A DNA stretch of 64,000 nt from Mycolicibacterium moriokaense (lineage in GTDB: Bacteria > Actinomycetota > Actinomycetes > Mycobacteriales > Mycobacteriaceae). Shown in pieces: positions 32,705-41,923 of the stretch. Below the pieces are notes generated by a model. That model was given only the letters and a program-made list of their open reading frames with translations. It was not told the DNA's origin and did no database searches. The DNA is taken from assembly GCF_003347205.1 (NCBI RefSeq), contig NZ_QQBJ01000007.1, forward strand, positions 124,001 to 188,000, in the 5' to 3' direction. Each line of letters opens with the position of its first letter. Positions within the stretch are counted from its first letter, which is position 1. A program made the position numbers and the translations under genes.

Positions 32705-33459
32705 GTGTCGTTCCGTTCGTCGGCGAAGCGGGCGACGTTGAACGTCGAGAACACCCGCCCGACATCGCCGTCGGACATCCCGTCGCGGCGCAGCAGGGGA
32801 ATCAGCGCCGCGGTGTTGGGCGTGGCTGTCGGGCCGAAGCAGCCGTAGCAGCCTCGGCGGAAAGACGGGCACAAGGCGCCGCAGCCCGCATGTGTAACTG
32901 GCCCGAGGCACGGCACACCGTCGGCGACCACGACGCAGGTGACGCCGCGGTTCTTGCACTCCGTGCAGACCGTCTTGGCGGGCAGCCGTGGCTTGCGCCC
33001 GACCAGTAGCGCGGCCAGCGTGTCGAGCAGCTGCCCTTTGTCGATCGGGCAGCCCTGGAGTTGATAGTCGACTCGGACATGCGCGGAGGCGGGAAGCGAT
33101 GTCGCGAGCGTGTCGATGTAGTCGGGTTGCGCATAGACCGTGGAGGCGAATTCGGCGATGTCGGCGAAGTTGCGCAGCGCCTGGATACCGCCGCCGGTCG
33201 CGCAGGCGCCGATGGTCACCAGGGTTCGTGACTGCTCACGGATCTCTTTGATCCGGCGCTCGTCGGCGGCGGTGGTGATCGAACCCTCGACGAGCGAGAT
33301 GTCATATGGGCCACCGACGATGGCGCTCGAAGCTTCGGCGAAGGTGGCGATCGTCACCTGCTCGGCGAGCGTGAGCAGTTCGTCCTCGCAGTCCAACAGC
33401 GTGAGCTGGCAGCCGTCGCAGGACGCGAATTTCCACACGGCCAGGGTGGTCGGGCTCAT
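32701..33459 (-). CDS. hyhS: NiFe-hydrogenase small subunit
   Basis: 252 aa. [12 protein letters not shown] at residues about 12-23 provides the proximal cluster cysteines; further Cys groups ([42 protein letters not shown]) fit three iron-sulfur clusters. It carries electrons from the large subunit to the diaphorase pair. No Tat signal, so the enzyme is cytoplasmic, as expected for group 3. It starts at the base next to the preceding stop. Confidence 0.94.
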   Translation of the reverse strand: MSPTTLAVWKFASCDGCQLTLLDCEDELLTLAEQVTIATFAEASSAIVGGPYDISLVEGSITTAADERRIKEIREQSRTLVTIGACATGGGIQALRNFADIAEFASTVYAQPDYIDTLATSLPASAHVRVDYQLQGCPIDKGQLLDTLAALLVGRKPRLPAKTVCTECKNRGVTCVVVADGVPCLGPVTHAGCGALCPSFRRGCYGCFGPTATPNTAALIPLLRRDGMSDGDVGRVFSTFNVARFADERNDT

Positions 33460-34314
33460 CTAGAGCTCCTTGACCCGTAGCAGCGGGTCCGCGACGCGGT
33501 AGTCCACCACCGGACCGTCGCGGCACAGCAGCAGCGGCCCCAGCTGGCAGTGCCCGCACCAGCCGATCCCACACTGCATGTTTCGTTCCAGTGAGAGCCG
33601 GATGTCTTTGTGCGCAACCCCTTTGCCCACCAGTTCTTCTGCGCTGTTGCGCATCATCACCTCGGGCCCGCACAGAAACGCGGTCGTGACGGCCGGCCGG
33701 ACCGGCAGACGGCGCAGCGGTTCGGTGACGAACCCGACCTCGCCCGGCCAGCCCTGCACCGGGACGTCGACGGTGGTGTGGACATCGATAGCGCCGCCGC
33801 GGGTCCAGTCGTCGAGTTCGGCGCGAAACAGGAAGTCGTCGCGGGTGCGCGCGCCCGCGATCACCGTGACCCGGCCGAACCGGTCGCGTTCGGCCAGCGC
33901 GGCCAACACCACCGGCCGCAGCGGCGCCAACCCGACGCCGCCCGCCACGATCACCAGGTCGCGGCCGGTCGCGCCGGTCAGACCCCAACTGGTGCCGAAC
34001 GGTCCGCGCATGCCGATCTGCGCGCCGATTCCGACGTCGTGCAGCGCTCGGCTGACCGCGCCGACAGCACGGATGGTGTGGGTGACGGTGTCGTCGCACG
34101 GCCCGGGCACTCCGCTGACCGAGATCGCGATCTCGCCGACCCCGAAGGCGCACATCATCATGAACTCGCCGGGTTGAGGGGCGGGCAGCGCGCTTTCGGC
34201 CGGTTCCAGAACCAGGGTCGCCGAATCGCGGTTCTCCACGGTGCGGCCGACGACCCGATAGGGGACCGGATGCATCGCGGAGTGCCCCCTCTTCAGAGTC
34301 GCGGTCTCAGTCAT
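33460..34314 (-). CDS. hyhG: Hydrogenase FAD/NAD(P)-binding gamma subunit
   Basis: 284 aa, ferredoxin-NADP reductase fold. An FAD-binding barrel occupies about residues 12-110, a nucleotide domain with [15 protein letters not shown] follows, and the C-terminal [13 protein letters not shown]...LLCRDGPV cysteines fit a 2Fe-2S cluster. It passes electrons between NAD(P)H and the hydrogenase. It overlaps the beta-subunit gene by 8 nt and abuts the small-subunit gene. Confidence 0.93.
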   Translation of the reverse strand: MTETATLKRGHSAMHPVPYRVVGRTVENRDSATLVLEPAESALPAPQPGEFMMMCAFGVGEIAISVSGVPGPCDDTVTHTIRAVGAVSRALHDVGIGAQIGMRGPFGTSWGLTGATGRDLVIVAGGVGLAPLRPVVLAALAERDRFGRVTVIAGARTRDDFLFRAELDDWTRGGAIDVHTTVDVPVQGWPGEVGFVTEPLRRLPVRPAVTTAFLCGPEVMMRNSAEELVGKGVAHKDIRLSLERNMQCGIGWCGHCQLGPLLLCRDGPVVDYRVADPLLRVKEL

Positions 34315-35404
34315 CGGCCGCCTCCGCAGCCGCGGACAGCCTCGCCATCTCCTCGGTGATGTCGATCCCGGTGGGACACCACGCGATACAGCGTCCGCAG
34401 CCGACGCAACCCGAGGTACCGAACTGGTCGTGCCAGGTGCCGAGTTTGTGGGTCAGCCAGTGTCGGTATCGCGACGCGCCGGACTCGCGGACGGCGCCCT
34501 CATGGACGAACGTGAAGTCGAGTTCGAAGCACGACGCCCATTGCATCCAGCGCTGCGCGTGCCCGCCGGTGAGGTCGGTGACGTCCTCGACGGTGGTGCA
34601 GAAACAGGTCGGGCACACCATGGTGCAGTTGCCGCACGTCAGGCACCGGCTCGCCACCTCCTCCCATTGGGCTGACTCGCGGGAGTTCACCAGCAGGTCA
34701 CGGAGGTCACCGGCCGGCATCTGTCGTCCCATGTGGTGTGCCGCTTCGGCGACATCTGACCGGGCCGCGGCGATTTCGGCCTCGTCCGCGCGCCGGTGAG
34801 GGAGTGCCGCCAGCACGTCGGCGCCGTCGTCGCTGCCGACGTCGACGACATACCAAGCGCCGCCGGGGCCGTCGCGCTCGGTCAGCGCGAGGTCGTATCC
34901 CGGACCGGCCGCCGGGCCGGTGCCCATCGACGCGCAGAAGCACAACCCACCGGGCTCGGTGCAGTTGACCGCCACTACGAAGGTCTGCCCGAGCCGCCCG
35001 GTGAAGCCTTGATCCGGGTGGGCGCCCGCGCCGAGCACGCCGCCCAGCGTCGCGATCGCCGCCAGATCGCAGCCTCGCACACCGAGGAACGCGTAGCGGG
35101 GTGACTCGTCGGGTTCGGCGCCGTCGGAGGACCACAGCAGTTGCCGGGATGGGTGCAGAAACTGTTTCCAGGACTGTGGGCCCGCCGAGTGGCCGAACGC
35201 GGCGTCGTCCTCTCGGCGGCGCAACCGGTAGTGCCCGGGGGCGACGTCGACGCCCCAGCCGCGCGGCAGGTCGTCGGCACTGTCCAGTTCGGCGAGCACG
35301 ATCGCGTCGTCCGACACCGTCGGACCGACCACGCGGTACCCGCGGTCCTGCAGGGTGGACACGAGAGCCGCCAGCCCCGCCGTATCGATTGCCGCGCTGT
35401 CCAC
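34307..35404 (-). CDS. hyhB: Hydrogenase iron-sulfur beta subunit
   Basis: First gene of the hydrogenase operon. Two 4Fe-4S motifs are visible: CLTCGNCTMVCPTCFC and CVGCGRCIAWCPTG near the C-terminus. It couples the flavin subunit to the hydrogenase dimer. The start is uncertain. I choose the GTG at 35402-35404 because the DosR-like box at 35462-35475 is then centred 64 nt away and the protein begins just before the conserved LQDRGYRVVGPTV. An ATG at 35455 or GTG at 35488 would place the box 6 nt away or inside the gene, but remain possible (382 or 393 aa). Confidence 0.88.
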   Translation of the reverse strand: MDSAAIDTAGLAALVSTLQDRGYRVVGPTVSDDAIVLAELDSADDLPRGWGVDVAPGHYRLRRREDDAAFGHSAGPQSWKQFLHPSRQLLWSSDGAEPDESPRYAFLGVRGCDLAAIATLGGVLGAGAHPDQGFTGRLGQTFVVAVNCTEPGGLCFCASMGTGPAAGPGYDLALTERDGPGGAWYVVDVGSDDGADVLAALPHRRADEAEIAAARSDVAEAAHHMGRQMPAGDLRDLLVNSRESAQWEEVASRCLTCGNCTMVCPTCFCTTVEDVTDLTGGHAQRWMQWASCFELDFTFVHEGAVRESGASRYRHWLTHKLGTWHDQFGTSGCVGCGRCIAWCPTGIDITEEMARLSAAAEAADD

Positions 35405-35461
35405 GTGGTCATCGTGCGTCTCCGCGGTTCCCAGGCACAGTGCATGAGGCCCCATCGATTG

Positions 35462-35475
35462 GTGCCAAAAGTCCT
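35462..35475. promoter_or_regulatory. DosR-like box between hydrogenase and pyruvate-kinase-like genes
   Basis: Plus strand GTGCCAAAAGTCCT; the CCAAAAGTCC part resembles the ppsA half-site at 18811-18824. About 10 of 14 core matches. It could serve hyhB (64 nt to GTG 35404), the divergent gene at 35552 (83 nt), or both. Confidence 0.5.
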
Positions 35476-35551
35476 CGCCGCTGTTCACCGGGGGGTAACC
35501 CGGCGGCGATAGCGTGGCCGCTTCGAGTCTGGGATCTCAGGGAGTGCGGCC

Positions 35552-37438
35552 GTGTCGGTATCTGGTGAGACGGGTTTGCTGGCCCGAGAAGACACCCAAG
35601 CCGAACTCGCGCGGCTGCTCGGGCGGATAGACCACCTGCTGGAGTGTCTTGACGCGGCCGAGTCGTCGTGGGCGGAGTGGATCGACGCCGTCGCGGCCGA
35701 TTTCCGTCCCAGCGCCCGAAACGTGGCGCACTACTGGGCCATTCGGCAACTCGACCTCCGCGACCTGCAACGGCGGCTGGCGGGGTTCGGGCTGTCCTCC
35801 CTGGGGCGCAGCGAAGCGCACGTCGAGGCGACCCTGCGACTCGTCCGTTCCGCTGTGCTCGCCATGCTCGAGGACGGGTGGACACCGCCCGCGGCTTCCG
35901 CGGTGAGCGCTGACGGCGGCCGCGACCTGTTGGACAGCCGCACCGTCGACCTGCTCGGACCACGGCCCGAGAAACGGGATACCCGCATCATGGTCACGCT
36001 GCCGTCCGAGGCGGCCACCGACCCGGGACTGGTTCTCCGGCTTGTCGAGCGTGGCATGAACGTGGCCCGCATCAATTGCGCCCACGACGGCCCTGCCGCG
36101 TGGCGGGCGATGGCCGACCACATTCGGGCCGCCGCGGCCAAGACGTCACGCGTCTGCCTTGTCGCCATGGACCTCGCAGGCCCGAAGCTGAGAACCGGGC
36201 CGGTCGAGCCGGGGCCGCGCGTGGTCAAACTGCACCCGAGCCGTAACGCGCTCGGGCATGTCTCGTCGGCTGCCAGGGCGTGGCTGACCGCGGCGGAGGA
36301 TCCGACGACACCGCCCGAGCCGGGACTGCCCGTGGTGCCGGTGGGCGGTGAATGGCTGGCGCGCAGACAGATTTCGGATGTCATCACCTTCTTCGACACC
36401 CGCGGCGCGAAGCGCTCGCTGACGATCGACGACGTCGGCGCCGGCGGGATCATCGGCAGCACCGACAGGACCGCATACCTGCAGACGGGCATGGTGCTTC
36501 GGGTCAAAGGCGCCGACGATGTGGCCGCGGTGGGCCCGCTGCCCGAGCGTGAACAAGCTTTGCGGCTGTATCCCGGCGACACATTGAGCCTCCTACAGGA
36601 CTGCTCGCCGGTGCCGCCGGAATCCGATGATGCGCTGCGAATCGGGTGCACGTTGCCCGACGTCTTCGGCAGGGCGCGCGTCGGTGAGGCGGTGCTCTTC
36701 GACGACGGCCGGATCGGCGGCCGGATCGTCGCGGCCGGACCCGGCGAACTTCAGGTTCGGATCGATCGCGCGGCCGAGTCCGGCTCGAATCTGCGTGCGG
36801 GCAAGGGGATCAACCTTCCCGACACCGACCTCGCCGTATCGGCGTTGACCGAGAACGACCTCGCGGATCTGGTCACCGTCGCCGAGATCGCCGACTTGGT
36901 CGAAATGTCTTTCGTGCAGGATCCGTCGGACATCGAGCGCCTGCACGAGGTGCTGGCCGAACTGGGCGCCGACCGGGTCGGCGTGGTGCTGAAGATCGAG
37001 ACGAGGCGGGCCTTCGAGCGCCTCCCGCAGCTGGTGATGACAGCGATGCGGCGACCGCGCGTGGGCGTCATGATCGCCCGCGGCGACCTCGCCGTCGAGG
37101 TCGGTTACGAGCGACTCGCCGAGCTGCAGGAAGAGATCCTGTGGCTGTGTGAGGCGGCGCACCTGCCGGTGATCTGGGCAACGCAGGTGCTCGAGCAGCT
37201 CGCCAAGAGCGGGTTTCCCTCGCGTGCCGAGATCAGCGACGCCGCAATGGGAGAACGGGCTGAGTGCGTCATGCTCAACAAGGGCCCGCACATCGAGAAG
37301 GCCGTCGCCGTGCTGGACGACATCCTGGGTCGAATGGCCGAGCATCTCTACAAGAAGACCGCGTTGCTGCCCCAGCTGCATTCGTGGCGGCCGAGGCAGT
37401 CATGGTCAGCTGAGGGCCTTGGATCCTCGGATAGGTGA
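35552..37438 (+). CDS. Pyruvate-kinase-like protein with N-terminal extension and no C-domain
   Basis: 628 aa. The barrel motifs are present: RINCAHD near residue 170, DLAGPKLRTG, VLKIETRRAFERL, ARGDLAVEVGYERL and ATQVLEQLAKSGFPSRAEI. Residues 1-140 form an extra helical domain, the inserted B-domain is enlarged, and the allosteric C-terminal domain of ordinary pyruvate kinase is missing after the MLNKGPHIEKAV segment. GTG start with AGGGAG upstream. A divergent, possibly unregulated pyruvate kinase is likely; a different phosphoenolpyruvate-related activity is not excluded. It faces the hydrogenase operon across a DosR-like box. Confidence 0.82.
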   Translation: MSVSGETGLLAREDTQAELARLLGRIDHLLECLDAAESSWAEWIDAVAADFRPSARNVAHYWAIRQLDLRDLQRRLAGFGLSSLGRSEAHVEATLRLVRSAVLAMLEDGWTPPAASAVSADGGRDLLDSRTVDLLGPRPEKRDTRIMVTLPSEAATDPGLVLRLVERGMNVARINCAHDGPAAWRAMADHIRAAAAKTSRVCLVAMDLAGPKLRTGPVEPGPRVVKLHPSRNALGHVSSAARAWLTAAEDPTTPPEPGLPVVPVGGEWLARRQISDVITFFDTRGAKRSLTIDDVGAGGIIGSTDRTAYLQTGMVLRVKGADDVAAVGPLPEREQALRLYPGDTLSLLQDCSPVPPESDDALRIGCTLPDVFGRARVGEAVLFDDGRIGGRIVAAGPGELQVRIDRAAESGSNLRAGKGINLPDTDLAVSALTENDLADLVTVAEIADLVEMSFVQDPSDIERLHEVLAELGADRVGVVLKIETRRAFERLPQLVMTAMRRPRVGVMIARGDLAVEVGYERLAELQEEILWLCEAAHLPVIWATQVLEQLAKSGFPSRAEISDAAMGERAECVMLNKGPHIEKAVAVLDDILGRMAEHLYKKTALLPQLHSWRPRQSWSAEGLGSSDR

Positions 37439-37448
37439 CTTTGTGCCA
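37435..37448. promoter_or_regulatory. DosR-like box upstream of the PNPOx-like gene
   Basis: GTGACTTTGTGCCA keeps the GACTTT half. Its centre is 43.5 nt from the ATG at 37485, and TAACGT (37473-37478) sits exactly 6 nt before that ATG as a -10-like hexamer. Confidence 0.45.
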
Positions 37449-37484
37449 CATCGCGGTGCCCCCGGCAGGAGTTAACGTCGCGCC

Positions 37485-37919
37485 ATGTCTGAAGACTTCC
37501 GACCGATATCCATCCTGCCCGAGACGGAGTGCTGGAATAACCTGTCGAGTCAGTCGCTGGGACGGCTGGTCACCAGCGTCGACGGGCAACCGGAGATCTT
37601 CCCGGTCAACTACGTCGTGCAGCATCGGACGATTCTGTTCCGCACCGCGGAGGGCACCAAGCTGGTGAGCACCGCGATCAACCACAACGTGCTGTTCGAG
37701 GTCGATGACCACAACGTCGTGGAGGGCTGGAGCGTCATCGTCAAGGGAATGGCGCGCTCGTTACACAGCGACGAGGACATCGACGAGGCGGAGCGGGCGC
37801 AGTTGCTTCCCTGGACCGCCACGGTCAAACCGCACTACGTGCGTGTCCTGCCGGTGAGCGTCACCGGCAGGCGGTTCCTTTTCGGTTCCGAGCCGGACCG
37901 GGCGTTCTCGGCGGTCTGA
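37485..37919 (+). CDS. Pyridoxamine-phosphate-oxidase-like (split-barrel) protein
   Basis: 144 aa. LGRLVTSVDGQPEIFPVNYVV near residues 25-45 and the downstream VSTAINHNVLFEVDD fit the FMN/F420 split-barrel family; Rv3129 is a DosR-regulon example. Substrate unknown. The start is 43.5 nt from a DosR-like box and preceded by TAACGT, so the mRNA is probably leaderless, although an AGGAG lies 14 nt upstream. Its last 85 bases overlap the 3' end of the convergent SRPBCC gene. Confidence 0.85.
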   Translation: MSEDFRPISILPETECWNNLSSQSLGRLVTSVDGQPEIFPVNYVVQHRTILFRTAEGTKLVSTAINHNVLFEVDDHNVVEGWSVIVKGMARSLHSDEDIDEAERAQLLPWTATVKPHYVRVLPVSVTGRRFLFGSEPDRAFSAV

Positions 37920-38395
37920 CCGGGCCGGCCGCCTTCGGTCGCGTGCTTGATGTCGCGCAGCATGTGCCGCGTCAGCATGGCCATCGCCGGGCCCGCCAAC
38001 TCGACCATCAGGATCTCACCGGGCCGCCGCAGCGCGGTCCTGGTGCGCAGAAGCAGGCGACAGCGGTCGTTCAGCCGGGGTAGCACGTGAAACGAAACCA
38101 CTGTCTGCCAAGGGAAATCGGGCGGTGTGCCGCGCAGCACCAACGCACTGTTTTCCAAGACGTGATCGATCACCAGGGTGGGGTAGGTGCGGGAGGTCAG
38201 CTCCTGCCAGACGACGTCGGCGGGCGCGTCGATCGAGATGCCCTCGGTCGTCCTGGTGGCAGGTTGGCCGATCAGCTCGTCGCCCGGCAGCGTCAGCCGG
38301 CTCTCGTCTTTGGTGCTGCCCCAGTTGCGGTAGTAACGGCGCGCTCCGTACAGGAGACCGACAATCCCGAGACACCGAAGCCATTTCGCGTTCAT
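37835..38395 (-). CDS. SRPBCC-like protein with N-terminal membrane anchor
   Basis: 186 aa. Residues about 4-20 are a short hydrophobic anchor. WGSTKDESRLTLPGDELIG and ISIDAPADVVWQEL mark the start of a START/Bet v1-like ligand-binding domain. It is a paralogue of the gene at 43992, sharing the same anchor-WG-PGDEL-IDAP layout. Function unknown; such folds bind hydrophobic ligands. The start lies 43.5 nt from the DosR-like box at 38432-38445. The 3' end is antisense to the PNPOx-like gene over 85 bases. Confidence 0.8.
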   Translation of the reverse strand: MNAKWLRCLGIVGLLYGARRYYRNWGSTKDESRLTLPGDELIGQPATRTTEGISIDAPADVVWQELTSRTYPTLVIDHVLENSALVLRGTPPDFPWQTVVSFHVLPRLNDRCRLLLRTRTALRRPGEILMVELAGPAMAMLTRHMLRDIKHATEGGRPGQTAENARSGSEPKRNRLPVTLTGRTRT

Positions 38396-38431
38396 GGGGC
38401 AACGATGCGTCCGGGTGCCGGTCTGTCACTA

Positions 38432-38445
38432 GGGCCGTCAGTCCT
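38432..38445. promoter_or_regulatory. DosR-like box for the minus-strand SRPBCC gene
   Basis: GGGCCGTCAGTCCT, about 10 of 14 core matches with an intact CAGTCC arm. The centre is 43.5 nt from the start at 38395; CATCGT ends 6 nt before that start on the minus strand. Confidence 0.5.
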
Positions 38446-38492
38446 TCAACTGTGGAGTCCAACTGTCGAGTCGACGAACGGCCCGCCGGTGC

Positions 38493-38506
38493 GGGACCTC
38501 CGCCCC
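38493..38506. promoter_or_regulatory. DosR-like box for the DUF1876-Rv2030c-pfkB operon
   Basis: GGGACCTCCGCCCC matches the core at 10 of 14. The centre is 72.5 nt from the ATG at 38572, near the spacing used by other Shine-Dalgarno-led genes. Confidence 0.45.
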
Positions 38507-38571
38507 TACTGAGCGCACCGGCCGGGGTGGTCGTATTCGGGGGAGTTCGTCACAGGTTTTGAGGAGCAGCG

Positions 38572-38850
38572 ATGAGTGGGGATGTCGGCCAGATGCTCGA
38601 AAAATGGAACGTCGCCGTGTCCATCGACGAAAGCGGCGGTCAAACGCGCGCGAAGGCGCGTCTGCGCTGGCGCGATCAAGAAGCCGTCGGCGTGGGACTG
38701 GCCAGGCTTGCCCCGACCGATCGTTGCCACACCCAGATCGGTGACGAACTCGCCGTGGCGCGGGCGCTGGCCGATCTGGCGCGTCGGATGATGGCGGGCA
38801 CCGTGGCGCGCGTCGAATCCCTCGAACAGCCCGTGGCATCGCAGGGCTGA
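38572..38850 (+). CDS. DUF1876 family protein (Rv1738/Rv2632c-like)
   Basis: 92 aa. KWNVAVSIDESGGQTRAKARLRW and IGDELAVARALADLARRM give the DUF1876 beta-hairpin plus helix pattern. Rv1738, a strongly DosR-induced member, folds like ribosome hibernation-promoting factors, so a ribosome-related role has been proposed. ATG with GAGGAG upstream. It heads a three-gene unit with the Rv2030c-like gene (30 nt later) and pfkB. A second member is at 59243. Confidence 0.88.
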   Translation: MSGDVGQMLEKWNVAVSIDESGGQTRAKARLRWRDQEAVGVGLARLAPTDRCHTQIGDELAVARALADLARRMMAGTVARVESLEQPVASQG

Positions 38851-38880
38851 AAATCCGCCGAGACTGAACGGAGTCACACC

Positions 38881-40923
38881 ATGACCACCGCGCGCCGCAA
38901 GGTAGGAAATGCGCCTCGGCGCGTGTTCCGTGATCGTCGGGAAGCCGGCCGGGTGCTGGGCAGCATGCTCGGTGCCTACCGCGGCCGCAGTGGGCTCGTC
39001 GTGCTCGGCCTGGCCCGCGGCGGGGTTCCCGTCGCCTGGGAGGTCGCCGCGGCGCTCGGCGCCCCGTTGGACGCGTTCATCGTGCGCAAGCTGGGCGCGC
39101 CGGGACACGACGAGTTCGCGATGGGCGCGCTGGCCGCGGGCGGGCGGGTGGTCGTCAACGACGACGTGTTGCGGGCGTTGCGGGTCACCCCGCAGCAACT
39201 GCGCGACGTCGCCGAACGGGAGGGACGCGAACTGATCCGTCGCGAGGCCGCGTACCGCGGCGGCCGCCCGCCGCTCGAGTTGGCCAACAAGACGGTGATC
39301 CTGGTCGACGACGGACTCGCCACCGGGGCGAGCATGCTCGCCGCCGTGCAGGCGCTGCGCGAAATGGACCCTGCGGAGATCGTCATCGCGGTGCCCGCTG
39401 CCCCCGAGTCGACGTGTCGCGAGTTCGCGGGCATCGTCGACGACGTCGTGTGCGCATCGATGCCGACGCCGTTCCTCGCGGTCGGGGAGTCGTTCTGGGA
39501 CTTCCACCAGGTCAGCGACGACGAGGTTCGGGAACTTCTCGCCACGCCGACCACCGGCTATTCGACGGCCAGGATCCGGATCGCGGAGACGCCCGCGGAG
39601 GTGATCGCCCGCAACGCGGTCGACGCGCCGTCCGGCGTGCCGCCGCGCGATGCCCTCGAAGAGATCGTCGGCGACGCGCGCATCGTGCTCATCGGTGAGA
39701 GCTCGCACGGAACGCACGAGTTCTACCACGCACGCGCCGAGATCACGAAATGGTTGATTCAGGAGAAGGGCTTCTGTGGCGTTGCGGCGGAGGCGGATTG
39801 GCCCGACGCGTACCGCGTCAATCGATATGTGCGGGGGTTGGGCGACGACGCGTCGGCCGACGGCGCGCTGAGCGGCTTCGAGCGCTTCCCGGCGTGGATG
39901 TGGCGAAACACCGTGACGCGGGACTTCGTGGACTGGCTGCACGCCCACAATGCACGCAGGCGGACGGACGGCGAAAGGCAGACCGGCTTCTACGGTTTGG
40001 ATCTCTACAGCCTGCACCGGTCCATGCAGGAGGTGATCGACTACCTCGAGAACGTCGACCCCACCGCGGCGGCGCGGGCGCGCGAGCGCTACGCGTGCTT
40101 CGACCACACGTCCGCCGACGACGGGCAGGCCTACGGGTTCGCGGCCGCGTTCGGCGCGGGGCTGTCCTGCGAACGTCAGGCGATCGAACAACTGGTGGAG
40201 ATGCAGCGAAACGCCTTGGAGTACGCGCGACGCGACGGGTTGCTCGCCGAGGACGCGTTGTTCTACGCCCAACAGAACGCCCGCACGGTGCGCAACGCCG
40301 AGATGTACTACCGCGCGATGTTCGGCGGGCGCGTGTCGTCGTGGAATCTCCGGGACAAGCACATGGCGCAGACGCTGCAGGCACTGCTGACCCATCTCGA
40401 TCGACATGACGGCGCACCCGCGCGAATCGTGGTCTGGGCACACAACTCTCACGTGGGCGACGCCAGGGCGACCGAGGTCGGATCCGACGGACAGCTGACA
40501 CTCGGACAGCTGGTGCGCGAGCATTTCGGCGAGGAGTCGCGGTCGATCGGTTTCACCACGTACAGCGGCACGGTGACGGCGGCCAGCGAATGGGGCGGTC
40601 TCGCCGAGCGCAAGTTCGTCAGGCCGGCGCTCAACGGCAGCGTGGAGGAGTTGTTCCACGAGGTGGGCAACCCGGAGTTCCTGGTGTCGCCGATGATCGG
40701 CCACGCCGCCGCCGAACCACTGGACACGGTGCGGCTGGGCCGGGCGATCGGTGTCATCTACCTGCCTGCCACCGAGCGGCAGAGCCACTACTACCACGTC
40801 CGGCCCGGCGACCAGTTCGACGCGATCATCCACATCGACAAGACACGGGCGCTGGAACCGCTCGAGACGACCAGTCTCTGGGTTGAGGGCGAAACGCCCG
40901 AGACGTACCCCACGGGATTGTGA
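38881..40923 (+). CDS. Rv2030c-like fusion: phosphoribosyltransferase plus erythromycin-esterase domain
   Basis: 680 aa, the size of Rv2030c. Residues about 10-215 are a type I phosphoribosyltransferase domain with [14 protein letters not shown]. Residues about 235-670 are an erythromycin-esterase-like domain ([35 protein letters not shown]) with the family's His and Glu residues. The cellular substrate is unknown; resistance to erythromycin should not be assumed. It sits between DUF1876 and pfkB, as in the M. tuberculosis Rv2028c-Rv2031c neighbourhood, and is DosR-controlled there. Confidence 0.93.
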   Translation: MTTARRKVGNAPRRVFRDRREAGRVLGSMLGAYRGRSGLVVLGLARGGVPVAWEVAAALGAPLDAFIVRKLGAPGHDEFAMGALAAGGRVVVNDDVLRALRVTPQQLRDVAEREGRELIRREAAYRGGRPPLELANKTVILVDDGLATGASMLAAVQALREMDPAEIVIAVPAAPESTCREFAGIVDDVVCASMPTPFLAVGESFWDFHQVSDDEVRELLATPTTGYSTARIRIAETPAEVIARNAVDAPSGVPPRDALEEIVGDARIVLIGESSHGTHEFYHARAEITKWLIQEKGFCGVAAEADWPDAYRVNRYVRGLGDDASADGALSGFERFPAWMWRNTVTRDFVDWLHAHNARRRTDGERQTGFYGLDLYSLHRSMQEVIDYLENVDPTAAARARERYACFDHTSADDGQAYGFAAAFGAGLSCERQAIEQLVEMQRNALEYARRDGLLAEDALFYAQQNARTVRNAEMYYRAMFGGRVSSWNLRDKHMAQTLQALLTHLDRHDGAPARIVVWAHNSHVGDARATEVGSDGQLTLGQLVREHFGEESRSIGFTTYSGTVTAASEWGGLAERKFVRPALNGSVEELFHEVGNPEFLVSPMIGHAAAEPLDTVRLGRAIGVIYLPATERQSHYYHVRPGDQFDAIIHIDKTRALEPLETTSLWVEGETPETYPTGL

Positions 40924-40943
40924 TGCCAATGGAGAGGGGCCGC

Positions 40944-41921
40944 ATGAGGTCATCGTCGACGGCGAACGGCAGACCGACGATTGTCACCCTGACGATGAAC
41001 CCGGCACTGGACATCACGACGGATGCCGACACGGTGCGCCATACTGACAAGATCCGTTGCGCGGGCGCGCGATACGACCCCGGCGGTGGGGGCATCAACG
41101 TGGCCCGGTTCGCTCGTGTGCTCGGCGCGTCGGTGACCGCGGTGTACCCGGCAGGTGGGCCGACCGGTGCGCTGATCAACGACCTCGTGCGCGAGGCGGA
41201 CGTGCCGGTGCAACCCGTCATCATCGGCAACCCGACCCGGGAGAGCTTCACCGTCAACGAGCGCACCAGCGGCAAGCAGTACCGGTTCGTGCTGCCCGGC
41301 CCGCGCCTCAGCGTCGCCGAGCAGGAGGTGTGCCTGGCGAAGTTGCGGGTCGCCGCGGCGTCGGCCGAGTACGTGGTGGCCAGCGGCAGCCTGCCGCCCG
41401 GTGTGGCGCCCGACTTCTACCAGCGCGTCGCCGACGTGTGCCGTGAGATCGGCGTCCTGCTGATTCTCGACACCTCCGGGGGCGGGCTCACTCACGTGAA
41501 ATCCGGCGTCTTCGTGCTGAAGCCCAGTGTGCGTGAACTCCGTGAGTGTGTCGGCAGCCCACTGGAGACCGAGGCGGAGCAACTCGCGGCCGCCCACGAC
41601 CTGATCGATCGCGGCATCACGCAGTGCGTGGTCGTTTCGCTGGGCTCGGGCGGTGCGCTGATTGCGACAGCTGAAGAGAGCCAGAAGCTTCCGGCCCTTC
41701 CCGTGCACGCCGTCAGTGGGGTGGGGGCCGGGGACGCCATGGTGGCAGCCATTGTCGTCGGGCTGAGCCGCGGGTGGCCGCTGTCCAAGTCCGTGCGGTT
41801 GGGTATCGCCGCCGCCACGGCGAAGCTGCTGACGCCGGGAACCTCGGCGCCCAGCCGCGAAGCCGTCGAGCAGTTCTTCGAACTGGTCGCCGAACCGTCG
41901 AACGCAAGCGCCGTCGGCTGA
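40944..41921 (+). CDS. pfkB: PfkB-family phosphofructokinase
   Basis: 325 aa, ribokinase/PfkB fold. TMNPALDIT at the N-terminus, GGGGINVAR and the C-terminal anion-hole motif SGVGAGDAMVA are present. It phosphorylates fructose-6-phosphate, or a related sugar phosphate, with ATP. ATG 40944 is chosen for GAGAGGGG immediately upstream; in-frame GTG/ATG codons at 40920-40931 overlap the preceding stop and are alternatives. Homologous to Rv2029c (DosR regulon). It converges with the KAS III-like gene with a 2-nt gap. Confidence 0.93.
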   Translation: MRSSSTANGRPTIVTLTMNPALDITTDADTVRHTDKIRCAGARYDPGGGGINVARFARVLGASVTAVYPAGGPTGALINDLVREADVPVQPVIIGNPTRESFTVNERTSGKQYRFVLPGPRLSVAEQEVCLAKLRVAAASAEYVVASGSLPPGVAPDFYQRVADVCREIGVLLILDTSGGGLTHVKSGVFVLKPSVRELRECVGSPLETEAEQLAAAHDLIDRGITQCVVVSLGSGGALIATAEESQKLPALPVHAVSGVGAGDAMVAAIVVGLSRGWPLSKSVRLGIAAATAKLLTPGTSAPSREAVEQFFELVAEPSNASAVG

Positions 41922-41923
41922 CC

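Noticed and set aside
35456-35488. hyhB start at GTG 35488
   Set aside because: It would put the DosR-like box inside the gene and has no Shine-Dalgarno site, but it is kept as an alternative.
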